Shown here piece after piece: positions 8,848 through 17,070 of a stretch of DNA of 64,000 nt. The notes under the pieces are model-generated. The model was not told where the DNA came from, did no database searches, and saw only the letters and a program-made list of their open reading frames with translations. Numbering within the stretch: position 1 is the first letter of the stretch; each line of letters begins with the position of its first letter. This DNA comes from Alphaproteobacteria bacterium (GTDB lineage Bacteria > Pseudomonadota > Alphaproteobacteria > UBA8366 > GCA-2717185). A program made the translations under genes and the position numbers. Location of the stretch: NCBI GenBank assembly GCA_012103325.1, contig WLWY01000018.1:16035-80034 (forward strand). Direction: 5' to 3'.

Positions 8848-8934
8848 TGGTGCCCCTGGCCTGACTCGAACAGGCACGTCCGTGAAGACAACAGATTTTG
8901 AGTCTGCCGCGTCTACCAATTCCGCCACAGGGGC
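8848..8934 (-). tRNA. tRNA-Leu (anticodon CAA)
   Basis: An 87-base tRNA on the minus strand with encoded CCA (8848-8850). The acceptor arm pairs GCCCCTG with CAGGGGC; the D region contains GGTAGACGC; the anticodon stem-loop is GCAGA-CTCAAAA-TCTGT with CAA at positions 34-36; a long variable arm follows as in class II tRNAs; and the T arm is GCCTG-TTCGAGT-CAGGC. CAA decodes UUG leucine codons. It lies between the kinase and the TPR gene, a place where integrations could occur, although no attachment repeat was found. Confidence 0.96.
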
Positions 8935-9031
8935 GCGCGTGTGCGCTGGCGCCATAATAGTGGGGCGGAACGGCGGGTCAATCCGCTTCCTATGCTGTTC
9001 GACGGGCGCCGGGTTCGGTATAAGCGCAGCT

Positions 9032-10798
9032 ATGAGCAATCGCCCGCCCTTTCCCGATCCCGAAGACAGCGCCACCGCCTTGCGGCGGGCAGCGCGGCTA
9101 CGGGAAACCGGCGATGCGGCAGGGGCGGCAACCGTTTACCAGACACTCGTCAAGACCCTTCCCCGCGAGGCGAGGCTTTGGGCAATGCTGGGCGATGCGC
9201 TGCGCGATGCCGGCGATCCCATAGCGGGTGCGGACGCGTTGGAGACCGCGTCCATGCTGGCACCCGACGACGATGCCATTGCCGTGGAGTGGGCCCTCGC
9301 GCTGCTCGAATCCGATCGTGCGGAGGACGCCTTGCGCCTATTGTCTGCGCGGCAAAACGCCTTGAACGGATCGGAAAGAGCGCAGGCGGTCTTTGCGGAC
9401 GCCTATCGCACCCTGGGCCGCCCCGAAGAGGCGATCGGCCACTACCGGAAGGTGCTGACGCTTGCACCACGTAACAACAGTGCGCGAATCAGCCTCGGCA
9501 TTTGCCTGCAGCAAACGAACGATCTCGACGCGGCGATCGAGATCTATCGGGCTGCGGTGCAGCAGGATCCGGATGCGGCCGACGCCCTTACCAATCTCGG
9601 GCTGGCGCTTGCGGCAAACGGCGAGGACGGTGACGCACAGACAGCACTCGAACGCGCGGTCGCACTTGATGGGAAAGACCCGGCGAAGCACTGCAATCTC
9701 GGTGTTTTCTTGCAAAACCGTGGGGATATAGAGGCAGCGGCCTCATGCTTTGAACGCGCCATCGCCGCCGCCCCTGACGATGCGACAGCCTGGAGCAATC
9801 TTGGCAACGTCCGTCAGGACGAGTTGCGCCTGGACGAAGCCCGCGCCGCCCATGACCGCGCCGTCTCCCTCGCACCGGACAACGCCGACCTGCATTGGAA
9901 CCGCGCGATGACGCTGTTGCTGTCGGGTGATTTCACCGTCGGTTTTGAAGAATACGAATGGCGTGCGCAAACCGCCAACCACGCGCCGCCGCAGCACGAG
10001 TCGCCATTATGGGATGGCAGCGACCCGAACGGACGACGCTTGCTGCTGATCGCCGAGCAGGGCTTCGGCGATGCGATCCAGTTCATTCGCTACGCGCCTC
10101 TGCTCCGCCGCCGCGGCGCAGAAATCGTACTGCAATGCCACTCCAAGCTTACGGCATTGTTCGCGACCCTGGATGGCGATCCCACGATTGTTGAAACCGG
10201 TTCGCCACCGCCACCTGTCGATGCGCATGTCCCGCTGATGAGCCTGCCGCACCTGCTCGAAACGACTCTGGATACCGTGCCAGCCGATATCCCCTATCTG
10301 CGGCTACCGCCCGACATTAAGCCACCACCTAGGCCGGATCGCCGCCACCGCATCGGGCTATGCTGGACGGGCAATCCGGACCATCCCGACAATCCGCACC
10401 GGTCCTGCCCGGTCGAGGCCTTCGATCCGGTGCTCGCTCGTGGCGACATCGATTGGCGCAGCCTTCAATTCGGCGCCGCCGCGGCCGATGCATCGGGCCG
10501 CATCGCCGACGACGCCACCTGGACGGCCTGTCTCGACGGTTTCGCCAACACGGCGGCGGCACTGCAATCGCTCGACCTCGTGATCACTGTGGATACAGCG
10601 ACAGCGCACCTTGCCGGCGCCCTGGGCCGGCCGGTTTGGCTGATGCTAAAATATGCGCCGGACTGGCGCTGGATGACCGGACGCGACGACAGCCCCTGGT
10701 ACCCAACGATGCGGCTGTTCCGCCAACAGACCGCCGGTGACTGGACCGATGTCATCGCCCGTATCGAAACCTCGCTTCAAACATGGATGGATACCTGA
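9032..10798 (+). CDS. TPR protein fused to glycosyltransferase-9-like C-terminal domain
   Basis: A 588-residue protein. Residues about 15-320 are tandem tetratricopeptide repeats (AEIYRAAVQQDPDAADALTN-type helices, each with the Ala/Gly-Pro pattern). The C-terminal 230 residues resemble the GT-B fold of ADP-heptose transferase-like proteins: GLCWTGNPDHPDN and DLVITVDTATAHLAGALGRPVW, the latter resembling the nucleotide-sugar site of GT9 enzymes. Such fusions are common in alphaproteobacteria and are thought to act in surface polysaccharide or protein glycosylation. The start at 9032 excludes an upstream extension that runs through the tRNA. Its stop overlaps the next gene (TGATG). Activity is inferred. 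Confidence 0.82.
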   Translation: MSNRPPFPDPEDSATALRRAARLRETGDAAGAATVYQTLVKTLPREARLWAMLGDALRDAGDPIAGADALETASMLAPDDDAIAVEWALALLESDRAEDALRLLSARQNALNGSERAQAVFADAYRTLGRPEEAIGHYRKVLTLAPRNNSARISLGICLQQTNDLDAAIEIYRAAVQQDPDAADALTNLGLALAANGEDGDAQTALERAVALDGKDPAKHCNLGVFLQNRGDIEAAASCFERAIAAAPDDATAWSNLGNVRQDELRLDEARAAHDRAVSLAPDNADLHWNRAMTLLLSGDFTVGFEEYEWRAQTANHAPPQHESPLWDGSDPNGRRLLLIAEQGFGDAIQFIRYAPLLRRRGAEIVLQCHSKLTALFATLDGDPTIVETGSPPPPVDAHVPLMSLPHLLETTLDTVPADIPYLRLPPDIKPPPRPDRRHRIGLCWTGNPDHPDNPHRSCPVEAFDPVLARGDIDWRSLQFGAAAADASGRIADDATWTACLDGFANTAAALQSLDLVITVDTATAHLAGALGRPVWLMLKYAPDWRWMTGRDDSPWYPTMRLFRQQTAGDWTDVIARIETSLQTWMDT

Positions 10799-11379
10799 TG
10801 CTGCGACGCCTCTACGACTGGACAATGGGATTGGCCGCGCATCGCCACGCGACAGCCTGGCTTGCCGTAATCGCGTTTCTGGAAAGCTCCGTCTTTCCGA
10901 TTCCGCCAGACATTCTGATCATCCCGATGGTTCTCGCCGCGCCGACGCGCGCATGGCGGGTCGTTGCGATTGCAACCGTTGCCTCGGTCCTGGGCGGCAT
11001 GGCCGGATACGCGATCGGGCTCTTTCTGTTCGAGACGGTCGGCCGCACCATCATCGAATTCTACGGTTACCTGGACAAGTTCGCCCGGTTCCAGGACTGG
11101 TATCGGGAATGGGGTGGATGGATCGTCTTCGCCGGCGGGTTCAGCCCCATCCCCTATAAGGTCATCACGATTGCCAGCGGATCGGTGCAGCTCGACCTCT
11201 GGACCTTTATTACCGTGTCGATCATCAGCCGGGGCGGCCGTTTTCTGCTGGTTGCCGTGTTGTTGTGGAAGTTCGGCGTACCAATCCGCGCCTTCATCGA
11301 ACGATGGCTCGGCCCGCTTACCTTTCTGTTCGTGGTTCTCTTGGTGCTCGGCTTTGTCGTGCTTAAATATCTGGCATAG
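10798..11379 (+). CDS. YqaA/DedA-family (VTT domain) inner-membrane protein
   Basis: A 193-residue polytopic membrane protein: hydrophobic segments at about 20-45, 50-80, 110-135 and 165-190. It shows the VTT/DedA pattern, with an ESSVFPIPPDILIIPM re-entrant loop near the N-terminus and GGFSPIPYKVITIASG in the second half. DedA relatives move lipid carriers or other lipids across membranes. The start ATG at 10798 overlaps the TPR gene stop (TGATG), so the two are probably co-translated. Substrate not known. Confidence 0.88.
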   Translation: MLRRLYDWTMGLAAHRHATAWLAVIAFLESSVFPIPPDILIIPMVLAAPTRAWRVVAIATVASVLGGMAGYAIGLFLFETVGRTIIEFYGYLDKFARFQDWYREWGGWIVFAGGFSPIPYKVITIASGSVQLDLWTFITVSIISRGGRFLLVAVLLWKFGVPIRAFIERWLGPLTFLFVVLLVLGFVVLKYLA

Positions 11380-11391
11380 ACAGGCAAACGC

Positions 11392-11880
11392 ATGATCGAC
11401 CGACCCATCACGATACCGCTCGGGCTACTGTTGATAAGCATCGCCGTCCTGGGCAGCGCCTACGCGTTTCAACATATCGGCGGATTGCAGCCCTGCACCC
11501 TGTGCCTCTATCAGCGCTGGCCCTGGTGGGTCGCAGGCGGGTTATCGGTGCTCGCGCTGACTCTGATCCGAGAACGCCGCTTCACCCGTGCCCTTTCCGC
11601 GCTTGGCGCCCTTTCCGTTTTGATTGGCATGGGAATCGCCGTCTACCATGCCGGCGTCGAACAGCATTGGTGGGCCGGCCCAACGGCATGCAGCGGCGCG
11701 GCAGCGCCAAAAACGCTGGAGGCGTTGCGTGCACAGATTTTCGCCGCCCCCGTCGTGCGTTGCGACGACATTCCATGGTCGCTGTTCGGCATTTCAATGG
11801 CAGGCTATAATGCGCTGATCTCCTTGGCGACAGGGCTCGCCATTTTGTGGCTGTTAAGACGGAATACGCGATCGGCATGA
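11392..11880 (+). CDS. dsbB: Disulfide bond formation protein B
   Basis: Inner-membrane quinone reductase that reoxidises periplasmic DsbA. The 162 aa have four transmembrane segments, a CTLC active-site pair after TM1 (LQPCTLCLYQRWPWW), and a second periplasmic pair (ACSGAA... and VVRCDD) in the loop before TM4 (WSLFGISMAGYNAL). All four catalytic cysteines are present. It lies 12 bases after the YqaA gene and its stop overlaps the coq7 ATG (ATGA), so it belongs to this small operon. Linking DsbB with a ubiquinone hydroxylase fits, since DsbB passes electrons to ubiquinone. Confidence 0.92.
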   Translation: MIDRPITIPLGLLLISIAVLGSAYAFQHIGGLQPCTLCLYQRWPWWVAGGLSVLALTLIRERRFTRALSALGALSVLIGMGIAVYHAGVEQHWWAGPTACSGAAAPKTLEALRAQIFAAPVVRCDDIPWSLFGISMAGYNALISLATGLAILWLLRRNTRSA

Positions 11881-12437
11881 GCACGAAGCACCCCCACGGT
11901 CCTGCCTATCTTCCTGGCGACCCTGTGCCTGCGGAACAAGTCGCACGCATCGTCCGCGTCGACCAAGCCGGGGAATTCGGTGCGGTCCGCATTTACGCCG
12001 GCCAACGCGCCGTGCTGCGACGCGGCCCGGCCGCCGACGCGGTCAAAGAAATGGCAGAACAGGAGCGAGAGCATCTCGAAACGTTCGACAGACTGATCGC
12101 CGAGCGCCGGGTCCGCCCAACGGCTCTTGGCCCGCTTTGGAACGTTGCCGGATATGCGCTGGGCGCGACGACTGCATTGCTCGGCGAGAAAGCAGCCATG
12201 GCCTGTACGGTCGCGGTGGAAGACGTCATCGACGAGCATTATGCCAATCAGTTGGAAACACTCGGCGACGATGAGCCTGAACTGCGCAAAGTGATCACCG
12301 AATTCCGCGAGGACGAATTGGAGCACCACGATACGGCGCTAAAACATGGCGCCGAAGACGCACCCGGCTACCCGCTGCTCTCGGCGACAGTCAAAGCAAG
12401 CTCTCGTCTCGCCATCTGGCTGTCGGAGCGGTTCTAG
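11877..12437 (+). CDS. coq7: Demethoxyubiquinone hydroxylase Coq7
   Basis: A di-iron monooxygenase of 186 aa that adds the last ring hydroxyl in ubiquinone synthesis at the membrane face. Carboxylate-bridged di-iron ligands are visible in two repeats: AGEFGAVRIYAGQ and EMAEQEREHLETF (EREH), then TVAVEDVIDEHYANQL and EFREDELEHHDTAL (EDELEHH). The start at 11877 overlaps the dsbB stop. The stop codon (12435-12437) runs directly into palindromic repeat A1. Length and motifs match the family. Confidence 0.94.
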   Translation: MSTKHPHGPAYLPGDPVPAEQVARIVRVDQAGEFGAVRIYAGQRAVLRRGPAADAVKEMAEQEREHLETFDRLIAERRVRPTALGPLWNVAGYALGATTALLGEKAAMACTVAVEDVIDEHYANQLETLGDDEPELRKVITEFREDELEHHDTALKHGAEDAPGYPLLSATVKASSRLAIWLSERF

Positions 12438-12497
12438 AGCAGATCGGGGTTTGTTGGAATCGCCTATGGCGATCCAACAACCGTGTGAATCTGCTCT
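12436..12497 (-). repeat. Palindromic repeat A1 (BIME/REP-like)
   Basis: A 62-base nested palindrome. Outer arms AGAGCAGAT (12436-12444) and ATCTGCTCT (12489-12497) are perfect; the inner arms TTGTTGGAATCGCC (12451-12464) and GGCGATCCAACAA (12468-12480) pair with one bulged base around a three-base loop. The GATTCAC motif is on the minus strand next to the right arm. It starts within the coq7 stop codon and pairs head-to-head with A2. Confidence 0.85.
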
Positions 12498-12509
12498 CAA
12501 CTATTAAAA

Positions 12510-12573
12510 TAGAACGGATTCACAAGCATATCCAAACCCATGTAATGGGTTCATCTAAACTTGATCCGTTCTA
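12510..12573 (+). repeat. Palindromic repeat A2 (BIME/REP-like)
   Basis: A 64-base nested palindrome. Outer arms TAGAACGGAT (12510-12519) and ATCCGTTCTA (12564-12573) are perfect; inner arms AACCCAT (12535-12541) and ATGGGTT (12545-12551) are perfect around GTA. GATTCAC follows the left arm. It includes the stop codon of the HNH gene (12571-12573). The 12-base AT-rich spacer 12498-12509 separates it from A1, so the pair fills the gap between two convergent genes and could act as a bidirectional transcript-end structure. Confidence 0.85.
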
Positions 12574-13134
12574 AATCGGATCCAGTTCCGTATCCCAGTA
12601 GAGGAAGTCACGCCAGCTTTCGTGCAGGAAATTGGGCGGGAACTGACGGCCGTTCTCCTGCAGCTGGAATGAAGTCGGCCGCGCCGGCATCCGTTTCGGG
12701 CGCATTCCGGCTTGTCTCGGCATCCGGCCCCCCTTACGCAGATTACATGGCACGCAGGCCGCTACGACATTCTCCCATGTGGTCCGGCCGCCGCGCGAGC
12801 GCGGGATTACGTGATCGAAGGTCAGTTCATGCGATGGCAACGCAGCGCCGCAATATTGGCACGCGAAGCGATCGCGCAGAAAAACGTTGAACCGCGTAAA
12901 GGCCGGCATCCGCAGTGCGGCCACATATTCTTTTAGCGAAATGACGCTCGGCAAACGCAGCGCGAAGGACGGAGAGTGGATGACCTGCTCGTACTCGGAA
13001 ACGACATTCACACGGTCGGTCACGACCGCCTTGACCGTGTCATGCCACGACCAGAGCGACAGCGGAAAATAGCTGAGCGGCCGAAAATCGGCGTTCAGCA
13101 CGAGAGCGGGCCATTCGTTGATTGCGACGGGCAT
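12571..13134 (-). CDS. HNH endonuclease family protein
   Basis: A 187-residue single-domain HNH protein. The core is FACQYCGAALPSHELTFDHVIPRSRGG...WENVVAACVPCNLRKG: two CxxC zinc pairs and the D-H-V-I-P catalytic His, with Asn and the CNLRK His-region typical of the widespread stand-alone bacterial HNH nucleases. The N-terminal NEWPALVLNADFRPLSYFPLSLWSW is characteristic of this chromosomal subfamily, which is not tied to mobile elements. Its cellular role is unclear. It is convergent with coq7 and its stop codon lies inside repeat A2. Confidence 0.9.
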   Translation of the reverse strand: MPVAINEWPALVLNADFRPLSYFPLSLWSWHDTVKAVVTDRVNVVSEYEQVIHSPSFALRLPSVISLKEYVAALRMPAFTRFNVFLRDRFACQYCGAALPSHELTFDHVIPRSRGGRTTWENVVAACVPCNLRKGGRMPRQAGMRPKRMPARPTSFQLQENGRQFPPNFLHESWRDFLYWDTELDPI

Positions 13135-13235
13135 ACCTTGCTTCCAACCTCAATATGGCAAATTGATATCCGAAATGACGAACGAACACAAGATGTTGTG
13201 GTTATTTCGGTAAAATCTTCACGCGCTTGCCATTT

Positions 13236-13856
13236 TCAGAGCGACGCGCTGGCATGCAGGACGGGCTTGTAGCCGGCGCGTAGCACGGCCACGCTCGACG
13301 GCGGCGTCAATACGGTTACATCGGATGCCGATCGCGTGATCGGGGCATCGTAGCCCCGCCAGGACCAACGCCTAAGCCCATCTGCCTGTACGAGATGCGG
13401 GACACCATCGACCTCGATAAACGTACCCGGGGGCAAATCGTCGAGCGCCGCCGTCCAGCGCTGTTGCAGCCGTGTTTTCGGATCGATCCGCTCCGCGTGC
13501 AGGCAGACATCCATCTCCGGTGCCCGCGGCGGCATGGAAAGGCCCTTTGCCTCACTCCATGCAGCCTGCCAGCGCCGGAAATCGGCGTAGCGGCATTGGT
13601 AACAGGGCCGGTGACCGGCGGCGATCGCCACCGCCTCGTCGAAGAAAAACAGTTCGGTCCAGCGCCGCGGCGTCATCACCTCGCGATGCCGCCCCTTGAA
13701 CTCAAGCAAACAGATCAGCCATGCCTTGAGGACCCAGCGCCGCCGGCCCAGCTGTTTGTGCTCGTCATGCAGCACGCCACGATTGCCGGTGAACAGACCG
13801 CGTTCCGGGATCGCGACGATCTCTCCGAAGGGCGTGACCCGGTTCTGTAACGGCAT
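13236..13856 (-). CDS. Conserved-looking hypothetical protein, 206 aa
   Basis: Not recognised with confidence. The start ATG at 13856 overlaps the esterase stop (TGATG), so it is probably translated with it. The protein begins MPLQNRVTPFGEIVAIPERG and holds LFTGNRGVLHDEHKQLGRRRW, a FKGRHREVM basic patch, a CYQCRYADFRRW cysteine pair, and a C-terminal beta-rich tail. No signal peptide or membrane segment. The basic and aromatic residues and CxxC could suit nucleic acid or metal binding, but this is only a guess. The frame stays open upstream across the esterase gene; that extension is antisense-like noise. Confidence 0.7.
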   Translation of the reverse strand: MPLQNRVTPFGEIVAIPERGLFTGNRGVLHDEHKQLGRRRWVLKAWLICLLEFKGRHREVMTPRRWTELFFFDEAVAIAAGHRPCYQCRYADFRRWQAAWSEAKGLSMPPRAPEMDVCLHAERIDPKTRLQQRWTAALDDLPPGTFIEVDGVPHLVQADGLRRWSWRGYDAPITRSASDVTVLTPPSSVAVLRAGYKPVLHASASL

Positions 13857-14518
13857 CAGTCGGCGAACGCGGCCTTGAGAAACCCGCCGCCATGCTGCAG
13901 ACCGCGCGGATCGATGCCGTGACCGAGACCGGGACAGGCGAGCGTCTGCACAGTGAAGTCCGCGGCCTCCAGCCCCTGCTCCGCCTGTGCCATCGACTCG
14001 AACGGCACCAGATCGTCCATCTCCCCGTGGATCAGCAATACCGGAGGCTTCGATACCGCTTCCTCGGGAAGGCGCTCCGGCGCAATCAAGCGGCCGGAAT
14101 AGCCGACGACAGCGGCGACCGACGGTTCCCGGCGCGGCGCGACATAGAGGCTCATCATCGTGCCCTGGCTGAATCCGACAAGTGCCAGCTTGTCCGCACC
14201 AAGACCCGCCCGCTCCAACTCTTGATCGATGAACGCATTCAGTGCCGGCGCTACCGCCTGAACCGCAGCGAGTACGACCGTCGGCGTCCGATCTTGCACG
14301 CTGAACCATTGATAGCCCATCGGCGACATGTCGCAAGGGAACGGCGCATTTGGCGCGGCGAAGGCGGCATCGGGCAGGATCTCGCCCCAGTGCGGTGCCA
14401 GACCAATCAGATCGGCACCGTCCGCGCCCAATCCGTGCAGCAAGATCACCAACTGCTTCGGGTCGCCACCGGAGGCCGGCGCCTGGCGCGGGCCGTCGAG
14501 TTCCATGAAGTTTGCCAT
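13856..14518 (-). CDS. Carboxylesterase/phospholipase family alpha/beta hydrolase
   Basis: A 220-residue cytosolic serine hydrolase of the bacterial carboxylesterase (PF02230-type) family, active on short acyl esters or lysophospholipids. The N-terminal LVILLHGLGADGADLIGLA forms the oxyanion region, LVGFSQGTMMSLYVAPRR carries the nucleophile Ser (GFSQG), MDDLVPFESM the acid Asp, and GLGHGIDPRG the His. Length is typical. GGGAGAG precedes the ATG. It overlaps the downstream unknown gene by one base. Confidence 0.9.
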   Translation of the reverse strand: MANFMELDGPRQAPASGGDPKQLVILLHGLGADGADLIGLAPHWGEILPDAAFAAPNAPFPCDMSPMGYQWFSVQDRTPTVVLAAVQAVAPALNAFIDQELERAGLGADKLALVGFSQGTMMSLYVAPRREPSVAAVVGYSGRLIAPERLPEEAVSKPPVLLIHGEMDDLVPFESMAQAEQGLEAADFTVQTLACPGLGHGIDPRGLQHGGGFLKAAFAD

Positions 14519-14544
14519 CGAATACTCTCCCTGTACGGCAGCCG

Positions 14545-15162
14545 TTACAGCGCCGCCTTCTTATACATATGCCACATCAGCAGCGCTGCGGCACCACGGT
14601 GCGGCCGCCAGTCTTCGGCCAGCTTATCCATCGTTGCCCGATCAGGCCGCTCCTCCAAACCCTTCAGCCGCTGAACCGCCACCTGCACCGCCAGATCGTC
14701 GGCGGGCCATATATCTTCCCGGCCCAGCGCGAATAACAGGTAGATGTCCGCGCTCCAGCGGCCGAGCCCCTTGCGGGCGACGATTTGTTGAAGCGCAGTT
14801 TCGTCATCCAGCGACGGCAGCCCATCCGGGTCGAACCGCGCTTCCTGAATATCCAGCGCCAGCAAACGACCATATTCGATTTTGCGGCGGCTGAAACCGA
14901 CACCCCGCAACGCCTCGTCATCCAGCGCGAGAAACGAGTCCGTCGTCAGCGGGTCCGCCGCTTCCGCTAGACGCCCACGGATCGCCGCCGCGGACTGAAC
15001 GGAAACCTGCTGGCCGATAATGATGTTCAGCAGGGTCGCGAAGCCCGGCGCACGGACACGCGGTTCCGGATAACCGACCTCGGCAACCATACGGGCGATA
15101 TCCCCATCGCGTTCAGCGAGAGTATCAAGGGCAGAAGCGATGGATTTCGGAGTCGTGACCAT
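14545..15162 (-). CDS. HhH-GPD DNA glycosylase (AlkA-like, 3-methyladenine)
   Basis: A 205-residue base-excision repair glycosylase. The helix-hairpin-helix region KGLGRWSADIYLLFALGRED is followed by IWPADDLAVQ, where the second Asp of ADD is the catalytic residue. FATLLNIIIGQQVSVQSAAAI matches the DNA-reading helix of AlkA-type enzymes. No iron-sulfur cluster cysteines, which separates it from EndoIII and MutY. It is shorter than E. coli AlkA (282 aa) because the N-terminal domain is missing, as in many alphaproteobacterial homologues. Divergent from gluQ with a 41-base gap that must hold both promoters. Confidence 0.9.
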   Translation of the reverse strand: MVTTPKSIASALDTLAERDGDIARMVAEVGYPEPRVRAPGFATLLNIIIGQQVSVQSAAAIRGRLAEAADPLTTDSFLALDDEALRGVGFSRRKIEYGRLLALDIQEARFDPDGLPSLDDETALQQIVARKGLGRWSADIYLLFALGREDIWPADDLAVQVAVQRLKGLEERPDRATMDKLAEDWRPHRGAAALLMWHMYKKAAL

Positions 15163-15203
15163 GGTGATTGACTTAGCCGCTCACGCGCGATACCGCCAGT
15201 ACG

Positions 15204-16073
15204 ATGTCGCAAGAAAGACCCAATAAGCTCGTGACCCGCTTCGCGCCGAGCCCCAGCGGACGGCTGCATATCGGTCACGCTTTCAGCGCCTTGTTCGCGG
15301 TCGAGGCAAGCGGTGTGGAGGGGCGGTTTCTGCTGCGCATCGAAGATATCGATCGGGGCCGCTGCCGTCCTGAGTTTGAGGATGGCATTTTTGAAGACCT
15401 GGCGTGGCTCGGCTTGACATGGGAAATGCCGGTATGGCGGCAGTCTGATCATATGACAGACTATGCGTCAGCGCTCGGCCGACTCGACCAGGACGGCTTG
15501 TTGTTCCCCTGCTTCTGCACACGTAAAGACCTGCAACAAGAAGCCAGGAACGCCATGAGAGCGCCGCATGGTCCCGATGGTCCGATTTATCCGGGCACGT
15601 GCCGCCATATTTCGCGCGGAGAGTCGGAGGACCGCAAATCGGCGGGCGAACCTTATGCCCTGCGCCTCAACATGATCGAAGCCGCCAAGCGCGTCGGTGC
15701 TCTCCGCTTTCACGACCGTGGCAAAGGTAGTGTTGAAGTCGACCCGGCCAGTTGCGGCGATGTGGTGTTGGCACGCAAGGACATCGCGACCAGTTACCAC
15801 CTGGCCGTTACTCTGGACGATGCCGCGCAGGGTGTGACCTTGGTGACACGTGGCGAAGATTTGCTGCACGCGACCCATGTGCATCGTGTCCTACAGGCCT
15901 TGCTCGATTTACCGGTACCGGACTATCACCATCACAGCCTGTTGCGCGATCCGTCGGGCCGCCGCTACGCCAAACGCGACCGCGCCGAAACGATCCAGGC
16001 GCTCCGCGACGCCGGCCACACGCCCGACGCCGTGCGGGCGATGACAACGGCAAATCTGCAAGAAGGACTCTAG
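15204..16073 (+). CDS. gluQ: Glutamyl-Q tRNA(Asp) synthetase
   Basis: A 289-residue truncated paralogue of glutamyl-tRNA synthetase that attaches glutamate to the queuosine base of tRNA-Asp. The class I signature HIGH is present in RFAPSPSGRLHIGHAFSALFA, and the KMSKS-equivalent is KRDRAET. A zinc site is suggested by CFCTRKDL and the YPGTC segment. It lacks the C-terminal anticodon-binding domain, and the length (about 290) is diagnostic of GluQ rather than GltX. The hydrolase gene follows 2 bases after the stop. Confidence 0.93.
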   Translation: MSQERPNKLVTRFAPSPSGRLHIGHAFSALFAVEASGVEGRFLLRIEDIDRGRCRPEFEDGIFEDLAWLGLTWEMPVWRQSDHMTDYASALGRLDQDGLLFPCFCTRKDLQQEARNAMRAPHGPDGPIYPGTCRHISRGESEDRKSAGEPYALRLNMIEAAKRVGALRFHDRGKGSVEVDPASCGDVVLARKDIATSYHLAVTLDDAAQGVTLVTRGEDLLHATHVHRVLQALLDLPVPDYHHHSLLRDPSGRRYAKRDRAETIQALRDAGHTPDAVRAMTTANLQEGL

Positions 16074-16075
16074 CG

Positions 16076-16963
16076 ATGAATATACAGACTGTTACCGCCG
16101 GCGTGCTTGAAATTGCCTATGTGGAATACGGGCCAGCGGATGGCTGGCCCTGCATCATGGTACACGGCTTTCCATACGACGTGCATGCCTATGCTGAATG
16201 CGCCCCGACCTTGGCCGACGCCGGGGGGCGGGTCATCGTCCCCTATATGCGCGGTTATGGGCCGACCCGCTTCCTATCGAACGACACGCCCCGTTCCGGC
16301 GAGCAGGCGGCGTTTGGTGCCGATTTCATTGCACTGATGGATGCGCTTGGAATCGAAAAAGCCATCGTTGGCGGTTACGATTGGGGCGGCCGCGCGGCGT
16401 GCGTAGCGACGGCGCTGTGGCCGGAACGCGTCACGGCCTTGGTCTCCGGCAACTCCTACAACATCCAGAACATCGCACGGTCCCTGGAACCTGCGCCAGC
16501 TGCGAAGGAAGCTGCGTATTGGTATCAGTACTATTTCCATTCCGAGCGCGGCCGGCGCGGCCTTACTAAGGACCGGCGCGACGTCACCCGAACGCTTTGG
16601 CGCATGTGGTCACCGACCTGGGAATTCGACGATGCCACCTTCGAACAAACGGCCGAGGCGTTCGACAATCCGGACTTCGTCGACGTCGTCATTCATTCCT
16701 ACCGGCATCGCTACGGGCTGGTTCCGGGCGACCCAGCCGTCGCACATATTGAAACGCGCCTCACAGCCCAGCCACCGATTACCGTGCCGACCATCACAAT
16801 AGATGGGAACGCGGACGGTGTCGGCGGGGACACGGCGCATCACGCCAAACGGTTTATCGGACCGCATGAGCACAGAATATTCGAAGAGGCCGGACACAAC
16901 CTGCCACAGGAACGGCCAGAAGCGTGGGCTCAAGCCGTGTTGGATGCACGGCAGATGGGTTAG
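16076..16963 (+). CDS. Alpha/beta hydrolase, epoxide hydrolase-like
   Basis: A 295-residue alpha/beta hydrolase. The oxyanion segment is VHGFPYDVHAY, and the nucleophile elbow reads GGYDWGGRAA, with Asp rather than Ser as nucleophile; that is the pattern of epoxide hydrolases and haloacid/haloalkane dehalogenases. An acidic residue lies in TIDGNADGVG and the catalytic His in EEAGHNLPQE. AGAAGGA precedes the ATG at 16076. It follows gluQ closely but is unlikely to share its function. The substrate cannot be deduced; an ester or epoxide intermediate of the neighbouring catabolic genes is possible. Confidence 0.83.
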   Translation: MNIQTVTAGVLEIAYVEYGPADGWPCIMVHGFPYDVHAYAECAPTLADAGGRVIVPYMRGYGPTRFLSNDTPRSGEQAAFGADFIALMDALGIEKAIVGGYDWGGRAACVATALWPERVTALVSGNSYNIQNIARSLEPAPAAKEAAYWYQYYFHSERGRRGLTKDRRDVTRTLWRMWSPTWEFDDATFEQTAEAFDNPDFVDVVIHSYRHRYGLVPGDPAVAHIETRLTAQPPITVPTITIDGNADGVGGDTAHHAKRFIGPHEHRIFEEAGHNLPQERPEAWAQAVLDARQMG

Positions 16964-17070
16964 GACACCAAGTTAGGATCGAATAACGTGGATTTTTGAC
17001 TATGGGTATTGGGCAATGCGGCCCTCGCAACCAGATGAAGAAATAGAGCTTACAAAACGGGAGAAAAGCG

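Noticed and set aside
8848..8934. Protein-coding frame across the tRNA region (for example 8839-9075 minus)
   Set aside because: Its translation is the typical read-through of a tRNA-Leu gene.
13857..14336. Upstream extension of the unknown gene 13236-13856
   Set aside because: It is antisense-like frame reading through the esterase gene; the TGATG overlap start is sufficient.
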